43,329 bases of DNA from a virus: positions 1 to 43,329 of IMG/VR virus record IMGVR_UViG_3300031885_000037; one strand, written 5' to 3'. Position 1 is the stretch's first letter; the number at the start of each line of letters is the position of its first letter. Both the position numbers and the translations under genes were made by a program. Shown piece by piece: positions 31,065 through 37,257 of the stretch. Under the pieces are notes generated by a model, which searched no databases, had not been told where the DNA came from, and saw only the letters and a program-made list of their open reading frames with translations.

Positions 31065-31238
31065 ATGGAAAAAATAACTGTTCGGTGCTACTCGGAGATG
31101 GGCGGCGCGTTCTTGGGGTTCTGGCGCCACACCAGGATCAGGGAAGCCGCACGGATGGCGCGGATGTTCAGAGACCTCGGCTATTACGTGACGGTCAAGA
31201 TCGAGGCTGGGCCGGTCGAGTACCAGATTTGGGGTTGA
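31065..31238 (+). CDS. Small hypothetical protein (57 aa)
   Basis: A 57-residue protein from ATG 31065 after AGGGGGT. It is helical with a basic middle (RHTRIREAARMARMFRDLG) and a beta-like end (YYVTVKIEAGPVEYQIWG), the order of a small alpha/beta domain. A longer frame in another register covers this stretch but has no coding character here. Function is unknown. Confidence 0.6.
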   Translation: MEKITVRCYSEMGGAFLGFWRHTRIREAARMARMFRDLGYYVTVKIEAGPVEYQIWG

Positions 31239-31240
31239 CC

Positions 31241-31426
31241 ATGGAACGATTAAAAATGGACGATGAATTTAGAGAGGCTCAAAAGTTGCTTGGCTGCCAA
31301 GATTGCCGGTTTGCAAATCCAAAGGCAATCGAAGAGTACCGGTCTTGCTGTACTCATTGGAACGGCCCGCTTCCAGATGAAAACGGAAGGTGTCGTCGGC
31401 GTCTTCACGGCCCGATTAAAGGTTGA
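31241..31426 (+). CDS. Small Cys-rich protein
   Basis: A 61-residue protein starting two bases after the previous stop (TGACCATGG junction). Cysteines are arranged as C-x2-C, then CC-x-H and a later Cys (LGCQDCRFAN, SCCTHWNG, GRCRRR). This order of C-x-DC-x-[FY] with a later CxxH and [NG]xC recalls short phage proteins that bind a metal. Role unknown. Confidence 0.65.
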   Translation: MERLKMDDEFREAQKLLGCQDCRFANPKAIEEYRSCCTHWNGPLPDENGRCRRRLHGPIKG

Positions 31427-31428
31427 CC

Positions 31429-31734
31429 ATGGCCCAGATCGCCTTGAGAAACAAGCAAGGATCCTGCCAGTATTGCCAGAGTCCGGGGCCGGGGCTCATT
31501 CGCGGCAGGCGGGAGTACAGGACTTATTCGGGAGAGCCGATTTACATTTACTTCCTCGTCTGCGTTGATTGTCTTGGCAGGATTGAGCCCGGGGTCACCG
31601 TCCTGGACCATGACGGCCAAGAGATAGAGCTCGAGCGGTCCCAGTGGCGCGAAGAGCAGCCGCGGCCGGAGATCAAGGCTATCACTGGAAGACAAATGAC
31701 TCTCGACGAGTCTTTGCAAGGCAAACTTTTTTAA
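31429..31734 (+). CDS. Small zinc-ribbon-like protein
   Basis: A 101-residue protein from ATG 31429, which follows the previous stop by two bases in the same TGACCATGG junction as its neighbour. It has C-x2-C (SCQYCQS) and a second C-x2-C (LVCVDCLG) about 30 residues on, with a beta-rich stretch between. The C-terminus is acidic and ends in a QMTLDESLQGKLF segment like a short binding peptide. Not recognised. Confidence 0.65.
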   Translation: MAQIALRNKQGSCQYCQSPGPGLIRGRREYRTYSGEPIYIYFLVCVDCLGRIEPGVTVLDHDGQEIELERSQWREEQPRPEIKAITGRQMTLDESLQGKLF

Positions 31735-31745
31735 GGAGGTGACAT

Positions 31746-31952
31746 TTGGGATCAAAAGAATCAGCCGATATTCTTTATATTGTAAATATTTTTGAAGATG
31801 GTGAATTATTTGAACAACGTTCAGTCGGAGCCAGGGTTGCCCTTGGTTACAGCATTGATCTCATCCTTAAAACTAGGCTAACCGAAGCCGGACTTATAAA
31901 TTTAGGTCCTTACACGGATGCTGGAATCCTTGATGATGATATCTTTGAATAA
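31746..31952 (+). CDS. Small acidic hypothetical protein
   Basis: A 68-residue protein from a TTG start; the strong AAGGAGGTGA site directly upstream decides it. The sequence is acidic (NIFEDGELFEQ, AGILDDDIFE) without Cys. AT content is higher than in the genes before it, so it may have been acquired separately. Confidence 0.6.
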   Translation: MGSKESADILYIVNIFEDGELFEQRSVGARVALGYSIDLILKTRLTEAGLINLGPYTDAGILDDDIFE

Positions 31953-31979
31953 ATGAAATTATTTTAAGGAGGTTTTCAA

Positions 31980-32276
31980 ATGGATATGAACGAAATCAAT
32001 CAGGCGGTGAGGAAGGCAATCAAGCCGTTCTATCCGACCGCTAGGGTTCACAAGGGCAAGGGTACGGCCTGCGGGTGGTGCCATATCCACGTAGACGTCC
32101 AGAAGCCCTTAGGGTGTACCTGCACGGGGAACGGCTACTGTCCAGCCTGCCACGCCAAATGGCGCGAGATTAACGATCATGTTCATTCGGTTGTGTCCGG
32201 TATCCCATTCTACCGCTACTACGACGACATGAACTATCAGAACCAGCAGGTTAATGTCAGCGTTTCTCTAATCTGA
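31980..32276 (+). CDS. Cys-rich small protein, last gene of the small-gene operon
   Basis: A 98-residue protein from ATG 31980 behind AAGGAGG. Residues 31-60 contain ACGWCHIH, LGCTCTGNG and YCPACHAKW: six Cys and several His, enough for two zinc sites. A DNA- or RNA-binding role is possible. The gene ends directly before two terminators. Confidence 0.7.
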   Translation: MDMNEINQAVRKAIKPFYPTARVHKGKGTACGWCHIHVDVQKPLGCTCTGNGYCPACHAKWREINDHVHSVVSGIPFYRYYDDMNYQNQQVNVSVSLI

Positions 32277-32283
32277 AATTCAA

Positions 32284-32307
32284 GGCCCCATCCCGGGGCC
32301 GATTTTT
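32284..32307 (+). terminator. Intrinsic terminator, first of two
   Basis: GGCCCC (32284-32289) pairs with GGGGCC (32295-32300) across a short loop, and GATTTTT follows. It closes the small-gene operon. Confidence 0.75.
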
Positions 32308-32314
32308 ACCTCCA

Positions 32315-32346
32315 GGCCCGGTGCCTTTGGCCGGGCCACTTCTTTT
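32315..32346 (+). terminator. Intrinsic terminator, second of two
   Basis: GGCCCGG (32315-32321) pairs with CCGGGCC (32331-32337), followed by a T-rich run (ACTTCTTTT). Two terminators in a row insulate the lipoprotein unit that follows. Confidence 0.7.
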
Positions 32347-32349
32347 GTC

Positions 32350-32378
32350 TTGACAAAGGGGAGGCGAGAACCGATATT
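32350..32378 (+). promoter_or_regulatory. Promoter of the lipoprotein unit
   Basis: TTGACA (32350-32355), 17-base spacer, GATATT (32373-32378). It sits immediately after the second terminator and about 15 bases before the ATG at 32395. Confidence 0.65.
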
Positions 32379-32394
32379 CTAAGTGAGGAATGAA

Positions 32395-32568
32395 ATGAAA
32401 AGAGTACCAAAAAAACAAGAAGAATGGCCTGAAATTTACTGCCTAAAAGACATAATCCCAATTCAGAGAGAATTTAATTCCTTAGAGTCTAAGAGAATGG
32501 AAACCTTATTGAGGCGGTTTACGGGTTCTAACAAATATTTTGCAATTAAAAAGACGAGGGGAAAATGA
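32395..32568 (+). CDS. Small basic hypothetical protein, first gene of the lipoprotein unit
   Basis: A 57-residue, AT-rich gene. ATG 32395 is preferred to a GTG at 32383, which would sit at the transcription start. The protein is basic and helical (SLESKRMETLLRRF) with one Cys. It overlaps the lipoprotein start by four bases. Its composition is clearly more AT-rich than the lipoprotein. No family recognised. Confidence 0.6.
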   Translation: MKRVPKKQEEWPEIYCLKDIIPIQREFNSLESKRMETLLRRFTGSNKYFAIKKTRGK

Positions 32569-32927
32569 AAAAACTAATCTTCACTCTAGGGGTGATCCTT
32601 CTTTTCGTGGCCTGTATGCCTTATCCCCAAGTCATGCGTTACACGAACCTTGAATTTATGCCTACATCCAGCGTTGAAGTCCTGCGGACGAGGCCGGCGG
32701 ACCGGGAATACATAGAGATTGCTGAGGTTTCGCTTAGGCTGACGTACGACAACCGCAATAATGCGGCCCTTATCCTGAGTGAGGTCGCCCGGAACCTCGG
32801 GGCCGATGCCTTGATACTGCTGGGTGAGAAAGACAGCGGCGCGGTAATCCTGCCGATAGGCAAAGCCTACATTGCCACGAACAAGGAAAAGCTCGTCGGC
32901 GTTGCCATCAAATATCGCTCCAAGTGA
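32565..32927 (+). CDS. Lipoprotein, likely lysogenic-conversion gene
   Basis: A 120-residue protein. Residues 1-16 form a signal peptide and LLFVAC is the lipobox (Cys about 17). The rest is a compact alpha/beta domain: SSVEVLRTRPADREYIEIAE, then a helix with LSEVARNLGADALILLGE and a final strand AKYIATN-like stretch before VGVAIKYRSK. The [AG]ADALI core resembles small envelope lipoproteins of Gram-negative bacteria (DUF4156-like domains). With its own promoter, two terminators before it, and attP right after it, the gene fits a moron expressed from the prophage. Superinfection exclusion or a surface change are plausible roles. The assignment as lipoprotein is firm; the role is inferred. Confidence 0.8.
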   Translation: MKKLIFTLGVILLFVACMPYPQVMRYTNLEFMPTSSVEVLRTRPADREYIEIAEVSLRLTYDNRNNAALILSEVARNLGADALILLGEKDSGAVILPIGKAYIATNKEKLVGVAIKYRSK

Positions 32928-32968
32928 CGAAACTATTTGCACTAAAATTTCAACAAATTATACCGAAA

Positions 32969-32998
32969 ACGGCATATTACGGCATTTGACGGCACTTG
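32969..32998 (+). repeat. Three 10-bp direct repeats: integrase arm-type sites (candidate)
   Basis: ACGGCATATT, ACGGCATTTG and ACGGCACTTG follow in phase without gaps, about 30 bases from the attP core. Tandem 9-11-bp repeats beside a core are the usual look of arm-type sites bound by the N-terminal domain of tyrosine integrases. Confidence 0.65.
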
Positions 32999-33028
32999 GT
33001 TTCTCGGGGAAAACGGGGGGATAAGGGA

Positions 33029-33054
33029 TGCCGAAGAGGGGACTCGAACCTCTC
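33029..33054 (-). other. attP core: 3' end of a tRNA gene (Leu-like)
   Basis: Read on the minus strand, GAGAGGTTCGAGTCCCC then TCTTCGGCA is the T-arm (GGTTCGAGTCC) and 3' acceptor strand of a tRNA with discriminator A. CTTCGGC would pair with GCCGAAG, the common acceptor start of bacterial tRNA-Leu. No 5' tRNA half is present. One T-stem mismatch suggests the homologous core is shorter than the fragment. It lies 22 bases from the integrase stop, the classic place for attP. Confidence 0.8.
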
Positions 33055-33075
33055 ATTAAAATCCAGCTATCTCAT

Positions 33076-34152
33076 TTAAAACGCCCGCCGTACTGGAATC
33101 AAGGGCCGGAGCGTTTGATCTAATTTTTCAACAGTCTGTCTCTGTTCAGCAAGTGCGGGGTGAGTATATTTCAGGGTCGTCTTGAGGTCGGCATGGCCGA
33201 GTACAGCCTTGGCAGTAGCCAGGCCGGACGAGGCCGAGACAATCGTTGAGACCGTGTGGCGCAGCTGGTGGAAGTGAAAATCCTGGACCCCCGATAGCTT
33301 CCGGATCTGCCTGACCGCATAGAATACGGTGTTGGGGTTACGCCAGGAGACCGGGAAAACAAACGGGCTGCGGATAGGTTGTCGACCGATGATCTCTCGG
33401 GAAGTTTTATTCAGGGTTGAAATCCTATAGGGTTGATTTGTGCGACTCGTCGACCTACGTCTGCTCTTGGTTTGGCTGATCGGCATATAGATTACATCGT
33501 CCCGAATCCACACCCGCCGGAGGTTGAGGATCTCGGACAGCCGGAGCCCGGTCATAAGTCCGAAGAGAACCAGGTCATAAATCACTCGCTGGATACTTGT
33601 CTTGGCTGCCGCCTGAATTTCCATGGCCGCAGTGAGGACGGCTGAGATTTCCTCATTGGACAAAGCCCGCCGGTCGGATTCCTCAACGAAAGGCTGATAC
33701 GATCTCGCCGGGTTTTCCGTGATGTACCCGTCCTCGACGGCCTGGTTGAAAAGATGGCGCAATAGTTCAAAGTATCGGTTGACGGTCGAGGGCTTGAGCC
33801 CCCAGGAGAAAAGCGTCTTCTCAAGTTTCTCGATATCGGTGCGGCCGATCTCCCGGAGCCCGGGGTCTCCCCAAATCTCCATGAGCTTCCCAAGCCGCTG
33901 GTGATCCCGGTCCCATGATTTTTTACTATGATTGCGTTCAAGGTATCGCCGGCAGTAACCTATGAACCCTATCTTTTTTATAGACTCTATCGGGATATTG
34001 AAATGCCGGGCCAGGATTTCTTCTTCGACCTGCTTGGCCCGAGCGGAAAGAAAAGACTCCTGGCCGCGGCGCAACCGCAGCGCCTTGTAATAAACCCGGC
34101 CTTCGATCATCCGCTTGAAGTAGTAGCGGTTATGAATCATATAAATAGTCAT
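33076..34152 (-). CDS. int: Tyrosine integrase
   Basis: A 358-residue site-specific recombinase. N-terminal residues 1-60 form a basic arm-binding domain, 60-155 a SAM-like core-binding domain (FIGYCRRYLERNHSKKSW) and 160-335 the catalytic domain with R204 (TGLRLSEIL), H295-x-x-R298 (HQLRHT), H320 (LGHADLKTT) and nucleophile Y329 (LKYTH). Beta-strand Lys is probably K229. It integrates the phage at attP (33029) into a host tRNA gene. The start at 34152, or Met at 34140, lies inside the end of the repressor gene, so the two are translated together. Confidence 0.95.
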   Translation of the reverse strand: MTIYMIHNRYYFKRMIEGRVYYKALRLRRGQESFLSARAKQVEEEILARHFNIPIESIKKIGFIGYCRRYLERNHSKKSWDRDHQRLGKLMEIWGDPGLREIGRTDIEKLEKTLFSWGLKPSTVNRYFELLRHLFNQAVEDGYITENPARSYQPFVEESDRRALSNEEISAVLTAAMEIQAAAKTSIQRVIYDLVLFGLMTGLRLSEILNLRRVWIRDDVIYMPISQTKSRRRSTSRTNQPYRISTLNKTSREIIGRQPIRSPFVFPVSWRNPNTVFYAVRQIRKLSGVQDFHFHQLRHTVSTIVSASSGLATAKAVLGHADLKTTLKYTHPALAEQRQTVEKLDQTLRPLIPVRRAF

Positions 34153-34501
34153 ACAAATCTTGCCCTATATATTCACGAATATTTTTAGAAAATAGGTTTT
34201 TAAATTTCTCATCTCCCTCCGATAATTTTATAAGATCAAACTCGATCATCGTAACCCCTAGGGCATGAGTTACTTCAAATAATAATTCGTCTCGGGATTT
34301 TTTCATTTTCCCCTTTTCCATGTTACACAAGTATTCGGATGAAATGCCCGCCCTACCTGCCGTCCACTTCAATGAATATTTTTTTAAGCCTGGACGATTA
34401 TCATAATTTTCATCTAGCTCCATTTCCCGCGCTTTTTTCGCCAATCGAATCCTTCTTAGAGTGTACCCTACCGAACCTGCCGATCCCTTTTTTACTGCCA
34501 T
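34130..34501 (-). CDS. XRE-family repressor (cI-like)
   Basis: A 123-residue protein. Residues about 40-85 hold a helix-turn-helix of the XRE/Cro-cI class (SLKWTAGRAGISSEYLCNMEKG, then KKSRDELLFEVTHALGV). The N-terminus is basic, the C-terminus helical with no LexA-type protease motif, so induction would not use self-cleavage. AAAGGAG stands before ATG 34501. Its promoter (34533-34561) overlaps a palindrome likely to be its own operator. It faces a Cro-like gene, giving a standard lysis-lysogeny switch. Confidence 0.85.
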   Translation of the reverse strand: MAVKKGSAGSVGYTLRRIRLAKKAREMELDENYDNRPGLKKYSLKWTAGRAGISSEYLCNMEKGKMKKSRDELLFEVTHALGVTMIEFDLIKLSEGDEKFKNLFSKNIREYIGQDLYDYLYDS

Positions 34502-34532
34502 TTTCTTCTCCTTTCATCCGTTCAATAATAAT

Positions 34533-34561
34533 AAGATAGTGCCGAAAATTGTCATTGTCAA
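34533..34561 (-). promoter_or_regulatory. Repressor/integrase promoter
   Basis: Minus strand: TTGACA (34561-34556), 17-base spacer, TATCTT (34538-34533), about 32 bases before the repressor ATG. The -35 overlaps a 16-base palindrome. Confidence 0.75.
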
Positions 34562-34569
34562 GTGACAAT
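34554..34569. promoter_or_regulatory. Operator candidate 1 (palindrome)
   Basis: ATTGTCAAGTGACAAT: perfect seven-base arms (ATTGTCA/TGACAAT) around AG. An extra ATTGTC half-site precedes it at 34548-34553. It covers the -35 of the repressor promoter, which suggests autoregulation. Confidence 0.65.
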
Positions 34570-34616
34570 TATTGGCATACCGATATATTTACAGTCCTAT
34601 ATACGAAAAAAATCCC

Positions 34617-34629
34617 CTATTGTCAATAG
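34617..34629. promoter_or_regulatory. Operator candidate 2 (palindrome)
   Basis: CTATTGTCAATAG: six-base arms around T. It shares ATTGTCA with operator 1 and lies between the two divergent promoters; a related CTATTGACA overlaps the rightward -35 at about 34654. Confidence 0.6.
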
Positions 34630-34655
34630 TGCTAATGGTTTTTGCGGGTCGCCTA

Positions 34656-34684
34656 TTGACATTTAAGCCCATTGGCATTACTTA
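34656..34684 (+). promoter_or_regulatory. Rightward early promoter candidate
   Basis: TTGACA (34656-34661), 17-base spacer, TACTTA (34679-34684). The -10 is weak. A start near 34691 would produce a leader of about 14 bases before the TTG at 34705. Confidence 0.5.
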
Positions 34685-34704
34685 TTAGGTATGCGGAGAA
34701 AAGA

Positions 34705-34908
34705 TTGAAAGCAAGAATAACGGAAATCTTGAAATCGCGGGGCAAATCAAAGGGTTGGCTGAGTCAGGTAACTGGAATCAATCGTCAGCATATTGCTAGG
34801 CTCTGCAACGATAGGACTCGGGACCCCAGGCTATCGACCGCTTACCTAATCAGCAAGGCGCTTGGTTGGCCGGTCGAAGAAATCTGGCCGAAGTCGGAAG
34901 GGAAATGA
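34705..34908 (+). CDS. Cro-like XRE regulator
   Basis: A 67-residue helix-turn-helix protein (SKGWLSQVTGINRQHIARL, then DPRLSTAYLISKALGWPVEE), close to the small Cro/C1-type regulators of phages. The TTG at 34705 with GGAG eight bases upstream is preferred to a TTG at 34672, because the latter lies within the promoter spacer. It would shut the repressor off during lytic growth. The stop overlaps the next start (ATGA). Confidence 0.8.
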   Translation: MKARITEILKSRGKSKGWLSQVTGINRQHIARLCNDRTRDPRLSTAYLISKALGWPVEEIWPKSEGK

Positions 34909-35078
34909 AAGTAGTTTTCTGCTTGATCTGCAACGGGGCGGGGAGAATCCCGAAGCCTCCGCGAGAGAGTTATTCAAGCGATTGCGAGACGGTTATTTGT
35001 CCGGGTTGCAGGGGGGACGGGCCGGATGATGTTCATGGACGATGTTCACGAAGTCCCCAAGACTACGCAAGGGAATAA
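34905..35078 (+). CDS. Small DnaJ-type zinc-cluster protein
   Basis: A 57-residue protein with CLICNGAGRIPKPP and CPGCRGDG: two C-x2-C-x-G-x-G units as in the DnaJ zinc centre. ATG 34905 overlaps the Cro-like stop. The zinc fold can bind peptides or nucleic acid. It probably belongs to early gene control but no role is known. Confidence 0.65.
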   Translation: MKVVFCLICNGAGRIPKPPRESYSSDCETVICPGCRGDGPDDVHGRCSRSPQDYARE

Positions 35079-35468
35079 ATGACAATCCTAACCTTCCACG
35101 AAGCCGCCCAATTCCTCCGCGTCTCTGAAAGAAATCTTAGAGAGCTCGTCAGGCACACAGACATTCCCCGAAGACAGGCGGGACGGAAGGCCCGGATTTT
35201 CTTTGTCCGGGAGCGGCTTATCGAATGGTGGGACCGGGCATCCATTCCGACACCGATCAGTATAAGGACCGACGCCTTTAAACTTATCCGACGAGCCAGG
35301 CACGGGGGCCGAGTACCGCCCAACACAATGCGGCGGGCGTTGAAGCTTCCGGATATCAATAAAGTGGGTGATGGTAGTAATTCTCACCAGGCCCGCTTTG
35401 AGACCGAACAGCGGGGGGGGTTAATTCCGCAGTCTCCGGAACACCTTCCCCGCTCCTGGCAAGAATAA
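35079..35468 (+). CDS. MerR/excisionase-type helix-turn-helix protein
   Basis: A 129-residue protein. Residues 4-55 match the winged HTH_17/excisionase fold (FHEAAQFLRVSERNLRELVRH, then IPRRQAGRKARIFFVRERLIEWW). The rest is a basic, poorly ordered tail. Just after the Cro-like gene, it may be the excisionase (Xis) or an early activator. Start ATG 35079 follows the previous stop without a gap. Confidence 0.75.
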   Translation: MTILTFHEAAQFLRVSERNLRELVRHTDIPRRQAGRKARIFFVRERLIEWWDRASIPTPISIRTDAFKLIRRARHGGRVPPNTMRRALKLPDINKVGDGSNSHQARFETEQRGGLIPQSPEHLPRSWQE

Positions 35469-35509
35469 GCAATAATTCTGCCCCTATTCGGGCGGTTGGA
35501 TTTAAGGCA

Positions 35510-35527
35510 GGGGACCATGGGGTCCCC
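35510..35527 (+). promoter_or_regulatory. GC-rich hairpin before the recombination genes
   Basis: GGGGACC-ATGG-GGTCCCC: seven perfect pairs and a four-base loop, about 23 bases before the ATG at 35550. No T-run follows. It may protect or partly block the downstream message, or mark a processing site. Confidence 0.5.
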
Positions 35528-35549
35528 GAAAATATGGAAGGAGGAAATA

Positions 35550-36536
35550 ATGGACGATGAGAAGAAAAACAAATCAGCGATGGTCCCCGCTCAGGTCGAG
35601 GTCATCGAAACGACGGACGACCTACTGGCGATAGCGCAGCGGCGGGTCGATTTTGTCGGCAAGCTCATTGACCTGGCGCTCAGGCGGACGACCTATCTGG
35701 ACTGGATAGACCAGCAGGGCAAGCCGTACCTCATGCACTCCGGCGCGGAGAAGGTGGCGCGGTTGTTCGGCGTCTCGATCTCGGATGTGAACAGCCGGAA
35801 GGAATGGACGGAAGACAACCTCGGCCGGTATTACATCTACGTCACGACGGGCCGGGCCTCGCTGCCGGGAAAGTTCGATTCTATCGAAGCCATGGGAACG
35901 TGCGGCCAGAGGGACCGGTTTTTCGGCTACGACTCCAAGACCAAGAGCTATAAGGACACCGCCGACATCGACGAAACGAACGTGATGAAGGCGAGCTATT
36001 CCAACTTCACGGTCAACGCGATCACGCACCTCCTGGGCTTGAGAAATCTGACCTGGGAACAGCTCGACGCCGCTAAGGTTGACATCAAGAAGATCCAGAA
36101 AGTCCGGTACGAAGACCGGAAGGCAGCGGCAGCGGCCCCCGCCGCAGTACCACCCCCCGCCAAGGCCCCGGCCCCTGCCAAGGCCCCAGAACCCGCAAAA
36201 CCGGCCGAGTCTCCGGCCACGGCCAAGGAGCCCCCGGCGGCAGCCGTCAAGAACCCTGCCCCAGGATCGGAAGAGAAAACCGTGGACCAAAAGAAAGAGG
36301 AAATTTGGGCGATCTGCCTGGAGGTCGGAGGCAACGAAGAGGAGGCGGGCTACCAACTCGCAAAGCTGTCTTACCTTGAAGACAAAGAGGGCAAGCCCCA
36401 CCAACTCAATAACAAGGCCGAGCTAATGAGACCCGGTATCAGCCTGAGGTGGACGAACAAGTTGCTTCACGAGGCCCATGAATTGAAGAAGGGGATCAGC
36501 CACGACGCACCGCCGGATGATGGCTGCCCGTTCTGA
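35550..36536 (+). CDS. Single-strand annealing recombinase candidate
   Basis: A 328-residue protein from ATG 35550 (GGAAGGAGGAAATA upstream). Residues 30-190 form a conserved core (DLALRRTTYLDWIDQQGK, then LMHSGAEKVARLFGV and TNVMKASYSNFTVNAITHLL) that I associate with phage DNA-annealing proteins of the RecT/Rad52-like group. Residues about 195-245 are an Ala/Pro/Lys-rich linker. The last 80 residues are a small helical domain ending in DDGCPF. A Cas4/RecB-like exonuclease lies two genes on, completing a Red-type pair. The exact superfamily needs profile comparison. Confidence 0.6.
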   Translation: MDDEKKNKSAMVPAQVEVIETTDDLLAIAQRRVDFVGKLIDLALRRTTYLDWIDQQGKPYLMHSGAEKVARLFGVSISDVNSRKEWTEDNLGRYYIYVTTGRASLPGKFDSIEAMGTCGQRDRFFGYDSKTKSYKDTADIDETNVMKASYSNFTVNAITHLLGLRNLTWEQLDAAKVDIKKIQKVRYEDRKAAAAAPAAVPPPAKAPAPAKAPEPAKPAESPATAKEPPAAAVKNPAPGSEEKTVDQKKEEIWAICLEVGGNEEEAGYQLAKLSYLEDKEGKPHQLNNKAELMRPGISLRWTNKLLHEAHELKKGISHDAPPDDGCPF

Positions 36537-36540
36537 GGAC

Positions 36541-37254
36541 ATGACCATGAATCACGAAATCATAACAGCACTTGAAAAACGGGTAACGGAAGCCGTCGCG
36601 GAAGCGACAGCGATCATCATCCGGGACCAGGATAGTCTTACGCGGGCGAATGCCCATAGTCAATGCCTAAAGGCACTCATCAAGGAGATCGACGAAACTT
36701 TTGAACCGATTTACGACAGTCAGAAGGAATCGCTTGCAATAACGAAAGAAAAATGGAACCGGTACAGGCTTCCCCCGGATACCCAATACCGCCGGATCAA
36801 GGGAGATATTGGAGCTTTCATCGTCGAGCAAGACCGGCTGAAACGTGAGGCGGAACATCGAGCATGGTTGGCCGAACAGGAAAAGATCAAGTTAGACGCA
36901 GACCGAAAGCGGATTGAGGAAGAAGCGATCCGTAAGGCAGCGGAGGCCGAGCTCAAGGGTGACAATGAGAAGGCTGCCGCGATCTTAGAGAAGGCAGTAG
37001 CGAAGGAAGAAAAACTATCGGCAAAGATCGAGGAGGCGGCAACGGTAGCCGCTTATGTTCCGCCGCCGGTCAAAACGGTCGGCATATCTACCCGTGAGGA
37101 CTGGGACATCGAGCTCCTCGACATCAACCTGGTCCCGCGTGACTACCTCATGTTCGATGAGGCGAAGGCGCGGAAAGTAATCCGGGCGTCAAAGGGTACC
37201 ATCCAGATCCCCGGCGTCAAGAACGTCAAGAAGACGATCGTTTCGCAGAGATAA
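36541..37254 (+). CDS. Coiled-coil protein of the recombination module
   Basis: About 237 residues from ATG 36541 (or 36547). The middle (about 100-170) is a long charged coiled coil (KLDADRKRIEEEAIRK), and the C-terminus has WDIELLDINLVPRDYLMFD then GTIQIPGVKNVKK, a motif order common in phage proteins found between annealing proteins and exonucleases. Such proteins may bind the recombinase or inhibit host nucleases; this is not established. Confidence 0.7.
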   Translation: MTMNHEIITALEKRVTEAVAEATAIIIRDQDSLTRANAHSQCLKALIKEIDETFEPIYDSQKESLAITKEKWNRYRLPPDTQYRRIKGDIGAFIVEQDRLKREAEHRAWLAEQEKIKLDADRKRIEEEAIRKAAEAELKGDNEKAAAILEKAVAKEEKLSAKIEEAATVAAYVPPPVKTVGISTREDWDIELLDINLVPRDYLMFDEAKARKVIRASKGTIQIPGVKNVKKTIVSQR

Positions 37255-37257
37255 GCC

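Noticed and set aside
33029-33054. A complete tRNA gene
   Set aside because: Only the T-arm and 3' acceptor strand are present; no D-arm, anticodon arm or 5' acceptor strand is found. It is treated as an attP core.
35622-36404. Long minus-strand frame opposite the annealing protein gene
   Set aside because: It mirrors the Ala/Pro-rich linker and high-GC codons of the plus-strand gene, has no ribosome site and opposes a well-supported operon.
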